Assembly: GCF_963678635.1 (NCBI RefSeq) | Contig: NC_087063.1 | Span: 73,679,617 to 73,743,616, forward strand | Length of the DNA: 64,000 bases | Reading direction: 5' to 3' | Origin: Symsagittifera roscoffensis | Taxonomy: Eukaryota; Xenacoelomorpha; Acoela; Convolutidae | In this document: positions 24,562-35,100 of the stretch, piece after piece | Layout of the letters: each line of letters opens with the position of its first letter | Numbering within the stretch: position 1 is the stretch's first letter | The notes under the pieces: model-generated | Databases searched by the model: none | What the model saw: only the letters and a program-made list of their open reading frames with translations | What the model was told of the DNA's origin: nothing | Position numbers and translations under genes: made by a program

Positions 24562-24915
24562 ATGGGTTGGCCAGCCCAAATGGATGTAATAAAAACAGTA
24601 CTAAAAAGATACCACCGCCTAATCGCGTTAATACCCCTGCTGCTTTTATCTACAATCCAAGCAGCACTGTCAGCTTTAAATCCTCATTTTTATGAAGAAG
24701 ACTTGAAAAGACTATCAGTAATCAATAACAGTGGTGAAAAACTAAAACAACCTGTAGTTAGTTTATATTTGAAAGTGATAAAATAAACCGAGGAGTACTT
24801 TTCTGCTTGAAGTTTATATTTTTGAGAAATTTTCACTGTTGGGTGATACCAACTGGCTGATTGACCAAATCTGCGTCCATTTTAAACCCAAACATGAAGA
24901 TACTGTTTGACTTTA
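24562..24915 (+). pseudogene. Decayed or exon-like coding patch with a hydrophobic segment
   Basis: An open frame (24562-24786; alternative start at 24580) has protein-like composition: a basic N-terminus, a hydrophobic run of about 16 residues (LIALIPLLLLSTIQAA) like a signal peptide or membrane anchor, then a polar tail. A possible donor, CCT|GTAGTT, lies near 24757. A second protein-like frame follows in another phase (about 24785-24910, containing NWLIDQICVHFKPKHEDT). The two could be exons without convincing splice sites, or pieces of one frameshifted gene. I do not recognise the product. Confidence 0.3.
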
Positions 24916-26711
24916 TGTATCTGCTAGACATAAATAGAACCCCAACGGGATTTGTTATGGCCAACCTCACTGACAAAAGCCGTTTATTGCAACTCTAAAC
25001 ACCAACATAATGTATAACCCGCACTTATTTTCCAAGAAACGATTTAATTTCTGTCGGCCATGTTCCAGGGTCGAAAATTTCCCTAAGGAAACATGTCTTT
25101 GGTGCGTAACTTTCTTATTAAGTTTCTATTGAATCAATATAAAACTAAAAATAGTTAATGGGAGCCAGAGTTTTGTGTTTCGGTTTGAAATATGCTGAAA
25201 TATCAGCTATCTTATAGTATTTGTAATAATGGTTCCATAAAGAATAGATAACTTTATGCTATGAAATATTATATTTTATATCTTGAGAACGTATTATCTT
25301 CTAGTCTCTTTTCTGAGGTCATAAGAGGGTCAGACCAAAATTCAACCCACGCAAAACACCATATATTATTTAATCCCCGGAGTCTGTAACTAAAAGGATA
25401 TTTGAGGGTTCTCCCGGCACATTTCTTTGAAATGTCAATAAATAACGATTAAGACTGCCTCGAAATAATTCCATTACTTGAGATTTATATCGTTTTATTA
25501 TTTTATTATCGATGGTTATTTTTAACCCATAAAATATTTTGAAGAAAATAAGGTAAGAACATTTTGTAAGCTGAGCAAGTGTTAAGTAAGTCTATTGTGA
25601 TTTCTAAATTTGTCACATGAATTTTTTGAATTAATAAAATGCGCAGGTTTAAGTTTGCAGGTGGGGGAGGGGGAGTCTTGAATAACAAATAAATGTTTTC
25701 AAAACGGAGGGGTTGGTCCTTCTTGGTCCATTGTTTTATCACATCCATTTATGGTTGACCGGCTCTGCTAAAACGTTTTGCTAAAACTTCAAAAACTGCC
25801 CAAAAACGTCATTTTTGTGCCAGTTTTTTTTTCAAAAGTTCACCTGTAGCGTAAAATAGTTTAGTAAAGTAGGGTCTATATAGTTTTTAGAGAGAACTGA
25901 GCTCCCCCCAATTCACATTTGGTCATCCAAAACAAGGACGACTAAATTTTCGAATTTCTTAGAAGTCACACCACAACCCCATGGCTGGCATGCCCCCACC
26001 CCGAGAAAACATTTAAGATCCAAACCTGGACATATTATTGGAACCAGTTTAATCTAATTTTACATTGCAATCACATTCAAAAAATCAATTTGGAAAGTTG
26101 AATCAAAGGTTGTTTTTCTTCTGCTGCGAATTTTAAAAGCCCTTTTTTCAAAACTGAAATAGATAGAGCTTGTTTTGCGCTTGTTTTTGTTCTCAATTGA
26201 GGGTCCACTTGAAAAATCAGCTCCGAAATCAAACCACCAAAACAAAAAATAAATAAGAAATTTTATTGAAAAAACCACACGTCCTCGAAAAAAATCTCTG
26301 ATCCTAAAACCAAAATCGAAACAGAAACATTAAACTTGTTTGAACTCGATGTGATGGATTCTGTTTGTGATTGATTACGTTATGAAAACCAATTTTGTAA
26401 TCATTTATCTATCTGAATTAGTGGTGACCTAAGCCCGTCGCTCTTGTGTTTGTTACAGATAAAAGTTGCCTCTAAACTATTCGTGAATTTGAATTTAAGA
26501 ACCATGAGAAAAACTATTGCGAAAAAAAACAATACTTTTATAGACAAAGACCTGTCACGTAGAATAACAAAAAACAATCAACTTGCAAACGAGGAGTTTT
26601 TGACTAGCTTTTGAAAATTTTTTTGTCTTGATCAAAATTTTCTTGAAACGAATAGTAAGGAAAAAAAGTCAGGCTCTTTGAATAATTATTCTTTTGTTTT
26701 GCTTATTTCGT
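24916..26711. other. Non-coding stretch with a decayed hAT MITE
   Basis: Mostly AT-rich. The only recognisable element is the hAT-like fragment at about 25745-26030. No gene seen. Confidence 0.4.
25745..26030. mobile_element. Strongly decayed hAT MITE
   Basis: Contains the family's inner words in order (AACTGCCCAAAAACG, a variant of GCGGCGCA, and CCCCGAGAAAA) and ends AGATCCAAACCTGG, a damaged version of CCTAGATCCGCCCCTG. Left end not defined. Confidence 0.45.
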
Positions 26712-27187
26712 TGTTTCGACTATTGAAAATGGAGAGGAACTTTGTATTCGGGTGGTTTTTTTAGTTTTCTTTGTTTCTTTTGCTTTCCACGCAAAATCAG
26801 CTACCACAAATAATCATCGGACAGAGTTGAGTGATATCTCATAATAAAATCTTTTCAGTCGTGATTCAAAAAACTTCCACAATGTCGAGAAAAACCGGTT
26901 TGAAGTTTTTGATTTTTGGTCTAATTTCGGGCTAATTAGTAAGATAGTTAGTAATTGCAATAACTTATTTAAACATAATTTAAGCCGTCAAAATTTTTTT
27001 CAAACTTTTTTTCGCTTTTTAGTCATTTTTTCTTAAAAACTGTTTTCCAATTGAATTATTTTACTATGAATCTCAAATATGCCTAAGTTCTAAGTTTTTT
27101 TTCAGATTTTCTATCACAACATGCAGAAAAAATCGGCACCAATTTGAGAAATCATTTTTGTATGTTTTTACGACTGTGGTCCGAACA
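26712..27187 (-). mobile_element. TGTTCCGAC-bordered element, family 2
   Basis: A 476-bp segment bounded by TGTTTCGACT (26712-26721) and GGTCCGAACA (27178-27187), each one change from the family termini. The interior matches the copies at 34.5, 36.9 and 63.6 kb (TTCTCGACA, a TGATTATTTG word, GATTTTGCGTGGA, and ACCCGAATACAAAGTTCCTC on the opposite strand). The outer stem-loop has lost one arm (CTATCCTTGTT directly follows TTCTGTG). No coding capacity. Confidence 0.7.
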
Positions 27188-28827
27188 TTCTGTGCTATCC
27201 TTGTTATTTTATGCTTTCATATGTCAGTGTATGTTTTAAAATACTCTAGCTGTTTAAAAATAAAATTAAAGTTTGGTCCATGAGTTCTAAATTCAAACTG
27301 TTGTACTAGAACTTTACACTTTGTTATGATGTACAACGATGAACTTTTCAAAAAAAGAGACATTTCGGCTGAATGGTTTTTGAATAAGCACTATTTTTCA
27401 TTTGGTGAAGTTTTTTTTTCCGTTTCAAGAGTTAAACGTGAAACTTTGATGCGTTTTGATAATTTTCGAGTTCTTTGACAAGTTTTTTTTTGACAAGATT
27501 TCCGTCTTCAAAACTTCTTCTACAAAATTTTTTTTATGCATAGACAAAACAAATTTTTCCGGACAAATTATCAACTTCTTATGAAGACGACGAAAAAACA
27601 AAGGGGTTTGGATTTATAGCCGTCTTTTTAATGTCTATCACTAAAGCTTGCTTCAAGTCAAAGAAAGTGATCTCTCTCAAAACATTCACTCTTCCCTAGT
27701 GTTTTTTGGATGCAAATATATATATATACGAATTTTTGCAAAAGAATGCAAAATTTGCGAGAATTTTGCAAATTTGCTTAAAAATTTTCTGTAGTTCTTA
27801 GGTAGAAAGTTTCCTTAATCATTACGAAAAAGACTATCAAACCTTTATGCTAGTACAATTTAAGTTTTTATTTCTTTTTCAAGAAAACAAATAAGCCTCC
27901 TTTTAACCACTTAAAAAACTTAGTGATGAAGTATGACAAACGAATTTCAAACTAACAACTTAATTTGTAATTTTAGAAATTTTTCTTGCATATTCCTTCA
28001 TGTTCTAATAAATTAGCGGTAAATATTTTTTTGCTAAAACTATAACTCAAGTTCAAGCGCAAAACACTGCTCTAATTACTAAAAAAAGACAATGGATACA
28101 AGTTATGATTAAAATTCTGCACTAATAACAAAGTAGCTATTTGGCATGAAAAAAAACTCCAGGACTATATTCAGCGCATTTGTTTGAAGACATGATTTCT
28201 AGCTAAAGGATAGAGTTATTGTAAAGATTTTGCAAGATGATTGCAAACCTTTTGAGAAGTTTGAATGAAATTAGCAAAATAAAATAAAATTTTTGCAAGA
28301 GTTTTTTCAAGAACTATGGAAAATTTTTGCATTTTAGAAAAACTTATGTTTTTACAAAATTGTTTTTTTATTTTGTATGATAAAACACTACTGACAACTT
28401 TAGGTTAAACGTGTTTTTTTTTAATTTTTTTTTCTTCAAAACAACCTGGAAATTACCGGTTTTTCAGAAACTAACTTCGAGGGCAAAAAATGATTGTTCA
28501 CGCTATTAATAGAAAAAAAAGATCTTTTGGGCGTGCAAATAATACCCAGGTTTATATTCAGAGCGCTTGGTTGAAATGACTTTTTTATGCGGAATTAATT
28601 TTCCAAACTAATACTTGCTTGAAAAACAAATTCTACGGCAAGTCACTTATTTGAATAGTTTTTTTTTCAAAAATGGTTAATAATCCTTTATAACTTCAGT
28701 TTTTTTATGCAACTGGTTCAAATTCTCTTTAAGTTTTTTCGTGGGCTACACATGTTTCAGCAACCTCCGATAAACATTTGATTGTGATGTGAAGAAACTA
28801 TAAACATCATTGCAAGTAGCAAAATGA

Positions 28828-29042
28828 GTGACGCCTATATTTAGACAACCGTGTATTCATGCTCGTCAGTAAGCAGACAAATGTTATATTAACCAATCAG
28901 AATTGAGATGAGACAGCGCACTTACGAAAAAAATAATTATAAATTAAAATTTTTTTCTTTGTCTCGATTTTGATTGGTTAATATAGTACTTTTCTGCTTA
29001 TTGACGAGTATTAGTACGCGGTTGTCTGAATACTGCGACGTA
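28828..29042. mobile_element. Foldback MITE with ~85-bp inverted arms
   Basis: The left arm (about 28828-28915; AGACAACCG, GCTCGTCA, TAAGCAGA, ATATTAACCAATCA) is matched in reverse complement by the right arm (about 28955-29042) with roughly four of five bases identical by eye. The arms flank a short AT-rich loop. No target duplication is obvious. Confidence 0.75.
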
Positions 29043-30076
29043 ACCGTATCAAAACAGCAAAAACCATTGATAAATTTTTTTTAGTGGATTGCACAATCGT
29101 TGAAAGAAATCAGCAAGATACAAAAGAATTTTTGCAAGATTTCTTTCAAAAATCTTGCAATGTTTGCATTTCAAGAAAACTAATGTTTTTTTTTTCCAAA
29201 AATGATATTTTTGTTTCTTATGCTAAAACACCATTTAGGCCATTATGTTGAAAGTATTTTTTTTGGAACACCTATTTATTCAGAACAAACCTGCTGAACA
29301 AATTTACACTTAATCAGGTTACCAATGTTAGTTGCAAGTTTCTGATATTTGTAGGGAATTCCATTTTTCCATGAAGTTGCGGTTGCACAAATTCAATTTC
29401 TTTGATGATAGATAATCCCATCCCATTTTCCAGAATAATCAATTGGAACAAGCGCTAGTTGGCATTGAATCACGATGTCATTAAAGGGCCTTTTGTAGAA
29501 GCAATTCGACCATCGAGCCTTACTTACAAGGTTCCAATTAAGTTCCAAGTATCGAGAACAAATTAAATTGAATGCATTTTAAAAAATATATCAGACTCTA
29601 TTAAGTGTTTTGCCTTGCGCCAATCAACAGTCATGAATGTTATTTGTAACAATCATTATACACTATTTTCTATCGGTAATTCAGCCATTTTATCCTCTTA
29701 AAACAGAGAGGCGTTCATTTGGGTGAATAGCGAGGCATTTGATTGATTTGATATGTTTTTTAAACCATTCGTGACCAGTTTGAAGATTTACGCTAGGCTC
29801 ATCTCCCTTCCAAAACAGCAAAAACATAGCAAACTGAGAGCTGCAAGGAAACACAATTAAAATACGGTTTTGAATTCAAGTTTGCAAGTTTTCTTAATTT
29901 TAGCAATTTTGAAATGATGTCGAAATGATGTTTTCCGGAGTTCGTGGTTGATTGGCTTACATGCAGCGCTAAGCAAATTTACTTTAAATTAAGCGCTGGG
30001 GTGGAGGATGTTAATTTGATCCCTTATCTGCATGTAAAATGCTCGATTCTGATTGGCTGAAAGTTCCCAACTTAGA

Positions 30077-30132
30077 ACCAAGTTAACATCCTCCCCCCTA
30101 AACGTGTTTAGGGGGGAGGATGTTAACTTGGT
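30077..30132. repeat. Perfect 27-bp inverted repeat with 2-bp spacer
   Basis: The left arm 30077-30103 (ACCAAGTTAACATCCTCC, a C run, TAAAC) is exactly complementary to 30106-30132. A diverged single arm lies at about 29998-30030 (GGAGGATGTTAATTTG), and a similar C-tract foldback occurs at 58118-58173. Confidence 0.95.
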
Positions 30133-30226
30133 CCAGATAAGGTTTTTATTCTGCTGGGATTTGTAAAAACTTTTTAGAAGACGGGCAAGTTAAGAAACTT
30201 GTCAAAGAACTTTTTTAAAAAACCTC

Positions 30227-30325
30227 TTAAAGGTTCAATGCGTACAAATGCGTAACTTTTCTCTTAAAGGTTCAATGCGTACAAATGCGGAACTTTTCTC
30301 TTAAAGGTTCAATGCGTACAAAAAG
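30227..30325. repeat. 37-bp tandem repeat, about 2.6 copies
   Basis: Unit TTAAAGGTTCAATGCGTACA plus AATGCG(T/G)AACTTTTCTC. The first two copies differ by one base; the third is partial. Confidence 0.9.
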
Positions 30326-31398
30326 TTATCCCAGCATCAGTAGATTTATTTCACGAAACAGTTTGATGAATTATGTTTCAGAAAGGAAGCTTTCATAGAG
30401 GAAGTGAATTAATTTTACCAAAAACTACTCTACTGTGTTTGTTGGCTATTCTCCATCATTCATACAAACTTGATTAACTTAAATTCATGAAAACATTTTT
30501 TTTGTGTTTTTCTTCATACCTTAAATAGGTTTATCCGATCTCGTTAACAATGGCAATTGCAATTGTTAAAAACAATAATTAACCACCCCCACCACTCGTA
30601 TTGTATCGGGTGAATCCACCCCTACCGTGAACGCTTTTATATTTGAATATTGAAGCTAGAAATGAAAACGAACGTATCTTTTAGCTTTTCGAAACAAGAT
30701 GGATTGGGGTGGGTGTTAACAACATCTGGGTAATCTTCTAAGGCTATTGTTATCTTCTTACCCTAAGGTTATTGTAGTTTTTTTGCCCCAGAAATCGATT
30801 TTCTTTCCATTAGTCAAAAGCAATTCAAGTGATGCACAAATAAAAAACAGTACGGTGGATTAGATTAAAGCGGTGGGTGGAATAATAAATTACCCTACTA
30901 CCACAACCGGCACTTGTTTTTTTTTCAACCTACTATTAAATGACTTTGGCTAAGCAAACAAGCAATCAAACAAAACAATTTATTTACAATCCTGTTAGTT
31001 AATTTTACCATAGGGAAAAATTATGCAAGTCAAACAAATAGTGAACCAAGTAAATCTGATAAATGCTTGAATTTGAAAAAAAATGAGATTGAGAAAAGTA
31101 AAGCTAAGCTCAACGCGAGCTCACATCAAAAGCAGGTGATACGCGTAGATTAATAATTAATTTTCCAGCACAAGAAAAGCATTTGAATTTCGCAATGAAA
31201 TTTATATTAAAGTGGCACTTTTAAATCGCGAAACAAATATAGAGAAAAACAAAGATTTCAATATTAGTCGTGCTTGAAACGCAAATGGCGCGTTACAAGA
31301 TTGTCTTCTACATTTTTGCTCAAAATGTTCAGCTTATCAAAATCATCAACTTTTCCTTCTTCGCTGAAAATTTATTTGCGTATCGTTAATTTGAGAAA

Positions 31399-33321
31399 AT
31401 GTTTGAAACAATGAGACGATCGAAAAACGCGGCGAAAACTATTTTTCTTGTTGTTATTTTGTTTTATGTTTTATTTTATTTAAATTTATGTCTGTACAAT
31501 TCATTTGGCTCTTCCAGAATGAAAGAGACTGTCACATTTTCCAAAATTTTTACTCCCGAAAGCCCAAAATTTGGAGCTTTTGGAGTTTCGAACGCAGGCG
31601 ATATTTATACTAGCAATTTACAATCAGGAAGTAACATATCAAAATCCGTTTTGGAGAGTCAAAAATTTGACGCAGATCGTCGAACTTTTAGCCAATACGA
31701 TCCTGTTGATCCGAATCGGTTATCGGAAAATGCAATTAACGTCTCTAGATTACAACTCGACGCTCTTGCGTACTCTCGCTGTATCGAAGAGTTCAAATAT
31801 TTTTACCGAGTTCAAATATTACATAATGTTATAATTGACCCAAATGAAGGTCAAATTTCGAAAGAAAATCGCGGTGAGTTTTTCTCATTTACGGAAAAGT
31901 TTATGACAATGCTTTGTATACATCATTTGCCTCATCGACTAGTTCATCAGACGAAGTATTTCAAAGCTATGTCTGTTGTTTCAACCGAATTCGCCAAAAA
32001 ACTTTCGAAGGTATTCGATAGTTGGGTCTTAAAAAACTAAGTATGAAAAACGCATCTAAGAAGAAATAAAATGGGTGGAGAGGGGAAGGTTTGGGGCGAG
32101 GGTAGGAGAGGGGAGGGGTAGGGGAAAATTTTTGAAAGGAAAGAATACAAGGGGGGTTTGTTTCAAAATCTGTATGAATACTAAATTGCACCCTGTTTTT
32201 GACCCCTTTTCATATCAAAAACCCATCTATCATACTTGAACAATTATGAAGACTAAAAACCACGCGTACGAATGGATGATTGCAGTCGTGAGAGAAGAAT
32301 ACGCAAATGCCTATTGGATGGTCATGGACGTGTTCGACCTATTTCATATCATTCGGGCCATAGATAAAAGCGTCCAGGTCATACTACTCGATAACCATCC
32401 GAAATCAACTATGGACCAATTATGGCGAATTTATTTCGACGATGTTCTGTATTTGCCAAGTTTGAAAATCTCAAACGGTGTAGACCCTTCAAAATCTTTA
32501 GTTTTCGCTGAGAACTTGATTTTCAGACCGAATCGACAAGGAAGCGTTTTTAAAAATCAAATGCAAACCGGTTCAATTTCTTTTAGTCAGTTTCGAAATG
32601 AAGGTTATCAGAAAGTAGGCGTAAGATTAGAGGCCAGAAACTGTTCGCGTTTACGGGTTACAATAGTTTGGCGGAGAAATTACGTCAACCATGCTGGAAA
32701 TCCGCAAGGAGAAATTAAGCGAAAAATAACAAATGAGCAAGAAGTTATGCAAGCTATCAGGTCGTTTAAAAACGTCGAAATCACAGAAGCTTCTTTGGAA
32801 CTCATGTCTGTGAAAGAGCAAATACATCTAATGAGTCGGACTGATGTTTTCTTCGGAGTCCATGGTGCTGGCCATACTATGGCTGTTTACATGCCGCCAG
32901 GAGGTATGGTCGTTGAAATCACAACTCCTAGTAAAAGGTCCGTACAAGTTTTATTGCACTGTTCTAGATCATTCATTTTCAGCCGATCAACCCTAAATAT
33001 TTTTTTCAAGGGCCAGAAAAGCGTTTTTACCCGCCCCTCGAGAAAATCCTAGATAAGCTTAGAACCAAAATAGCATCTACAATTCAAATTTGTTTTATGG
33101 AGCAGAAGAGGCGAACTTTGATTAATGATAGTTTTCAATTTATGATCAGGTCAAATGGTCACATGAAGCAAGTGGCCGTGAATGCGGGTCAAAGTCACAT
33201 TCTTCACGTTCTGTCTCCCAGCAGAAAAGAAGCCTCGACTGACTCGAGTTATTACGTAAGACCGGACGTGGTTCGATCGCTGATGGAGAAATCTGTTCAC
33301 CAGACGTGTGATTACAACTGA
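31399..33321 (+). CDS. GT61-family glycosyltransferase (xylosyltransferase/EOGT-like), three exons
   Basis: Spliced model: 31399-32010, 32252-32937 and 33150-33321 (stop TGA), 1470 nt, 489 residues, all phases agreeing (0, then 2). Donors are AAG|GTATTC and AAG|GTCCGT; acceptors are TGAAG and ATCAG. A short cytoplasmic tail is followed by one hydrophobic segment at about residues 16-33, the layout of a type II Golgi/ER membrane enzyme. The catalytic part contains REEYANAYW (about 218-226), RRNYVNHAGNPQGE with KRKITNEQE, and the GT61 signature GVHGAGH (His408-Gly-Ala-Gly-His412) followed by PPGG and VVEI. These match the GT61 family, closest in wording to beta-1,2-xylosyltransferases and EOGT. 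GT61 enzymes transfer xylose or GlcNAc from nucleotide sugars to glycoproteins; substrate cannot be told from sequence here. Intron 1 (241 bp) is G-rich; intron 2 (212 bp) holds an hAT MITE end. The first ATG was chosen; a second in-frame ATG lies 12 nt downstream. Confidence 0.9.
33003..33055. mobile_element. hAT MITE end fragment inside GT61 intron 2
   Basis: CGCCCCTCGAGAAAATCCTAG matches the right-hand end of the CAGGGGCGG family (as at 56890-56915) but the last bases are lost (GATAAGCTT). Reading through the intron would append MITE-derived residues to the enzyme before a stop at 33052. Confidence 0.65.
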
Positions 33322-33499
33322 ACAAAAACACCTGAAGAAATCCAAAACATTCGGTTTTCATTGATGCGACATTGAACTTAAATGTTTTTCAACTCGATTT
33401 TGGAAAGTGTTAATAGGCGCCCGAAAACTCAATCTGGAGAAAATTGTTCAAAAAGAGGAAGTTTTTTTGACAAGTTTCTTGCTGAAATATTTTGAGCAA

Positions 33500-33717
33500 A
33501 ATAAAATGCTTGTCAAGATACGTTTCTAAAGCAAGAAAAAAAAGTTTTAAAATCAATTTTTAGCAGTTAGTTTTGAAAATTAGCTTTGTTTTTTTTTTTG
33601 AAAAAAAAAATCAGTTAAAAACTGTTAACTGTTGTCTTAACTCAAACCAGATTCGAGTTTATATAAATTATTTAACTTTTTATGCAAATTTTGGTCCGCT
33701 ATGGTTTTTGCAATAAA
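33500..33717 (+). promoter_or_regulatory. Candidate poly(A) signals of the GT61 gene
   Basis: AATAAA occurs at 33500-33505 and 33712-33717, about 180 and 390 nt after the stop codon. Either could define the mRNA end. In an AT-rich genome such hexamers also arise by chance. Confidence 0.35.
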
Positions 33718-34533
33718 CATGCTTTGTAAATAAAGATCCTTATCCAAAATTGGTTGTTAAAATATGTCCGAAAAATTTTAAGGATATTAGTACCAGCATC
33801 CAAAACATCAGCTGCGAGTCTACGTTTTCTTTTGTTTTCTTAAATTTTTGCTGATAGTTTGTTTCGATATAAGAAAATGTAAAATCACTATTAATAGCTA
33901 TAAAGTATAATTGAAATATTTGATGCGCACTTAATTTTTTTTTCTATTTATTTCGCCCGTGATCTCAGACTTGTCGCTTTAAGTTGAAATGTATAAAACT
34001 TGGTCTATTTATCTAACTCAACTGGCTTTCCTTTGTTATGCTTCAATTTATGGTGCTGCTTTAATTTAATTGTTACCATTTGCCTTTTAGATCATAGGTA
34101 GACACTTCTGCGTTTGAGCTAATCATAAAAAATAACGCAAACTAAAATTTCTCTCAAAAAGAGTTTAATTACAAGGAATTTGTGCAAAAAGTGAAGAAAT
34201 ATACCGTTTTTGAGCAATTTTTAGAATGATTTGACGGCAGACAATTTTACGAAGTGATCGGTTATACACAAAAACAATAAAAATCTGGCTTAGATTAAAT
34301 GTTCTAGTTCTATAAAACCCAACTTAGATTTCAGTATTTTACAAAAAAAATCAGAATCTAATCAGCAAGTTTGCGAAGTCCAAGCATTTTAACAGATGGC
34401 AAATTTATTCGATAAATCAGTGATATGCAAAATTGTATTTCGAAAAAATTAGGCGGTCAAGCCGGATAAAATACAAGTTATTTGGGAGGCAGCCTTATAA
34501 TACGCAAAAATATTGAACAAGGATAGCCGGTTA
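33718..34533. other. Non-coding stretch, no gene seen
   Basis: AT-rich intergenic DNA between the GT61 gene and the next repeat. No protein-like frame and no repeat recognised. Confidence 0.4.
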
Positions 34534-35100
34534 CTGTGCAAATAGCACAGAATGTTCCGACCACAGTCTTAAAAAATACAACAATGTTTTCTCAAATCGG
34601 TGTCGTATTTTTTCTGCATGTGATTAAAAAATCCGAACGAAAGATAGACCTTAGGCATAATTGAGAGTCATAGTAAAATAGATCAATCGGAAAACAGTTT
34701 TTGAAGAAAAATGACTAGAAAAACGAAAACAAAATTTGATAAAAAAATTCAAAAGTTCTCTCAACATTTTTTTTGCGGAACTTTTTCGAATGTTCAAGTT
34801 TTTGATTTCCAAAGTTGCGCTTAAATTTTCTAAAGGCTACCTTTAGTTGAGTAAAACTAAATTTGTACGGCTTAAATTAGGCTTAAAACACCTATTGCAC
34901 TAACTAACTACCTTACTAATTAGCTCGAACCAGTTTTTCTCGACACTGTGACACTTTTTAAAGTCATTTAAATCAAGACTGAGAGGGCTCTTATATGATA
35001 TGTCACTAAATCTTGTCCGATGATTATTTGTAGTAGCTGATTTTGCGTGGAAATCAAAAAGCAAAAAAACTAAAAACACACCCGAATACAAATACAAATT
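34534..35100 (+). mobile_element. TGTTCCGAC element, family 2, with intact outer stem-loop
   Basis: A hairpin CTGTGC-AAATA-GCACAG (34534-34550) is followed at once by GAATGTTCCGACC. The interior matches the other family-2 copies through GATTATTTGTAGTAGCTGAT and ACACCCGAATACAAA, then stops near 35095 without the far terminus, so the right end is truncated. Sequence outside the hairpin (AACAAGGATAGCC) is shared with the copies at 36.9 and 63.5 kb. Confidence 0.7.

Larger units (their letters stand above)
27188..31398. other. Long non-coding stretch upstream of the GT61 gene
   Basis: AT-rich. Recognisable items are the foldback element at 28828-29042, a cluster of GTTAAC/C-tract inverted repeats at 29.99-30.74 kb and a short 37-bp tandem repeat at 30227-30325. 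The promoter of the GT61 gene should be in the last few hundred bases, but I saw no convincing core element. Confidence 0.5.
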
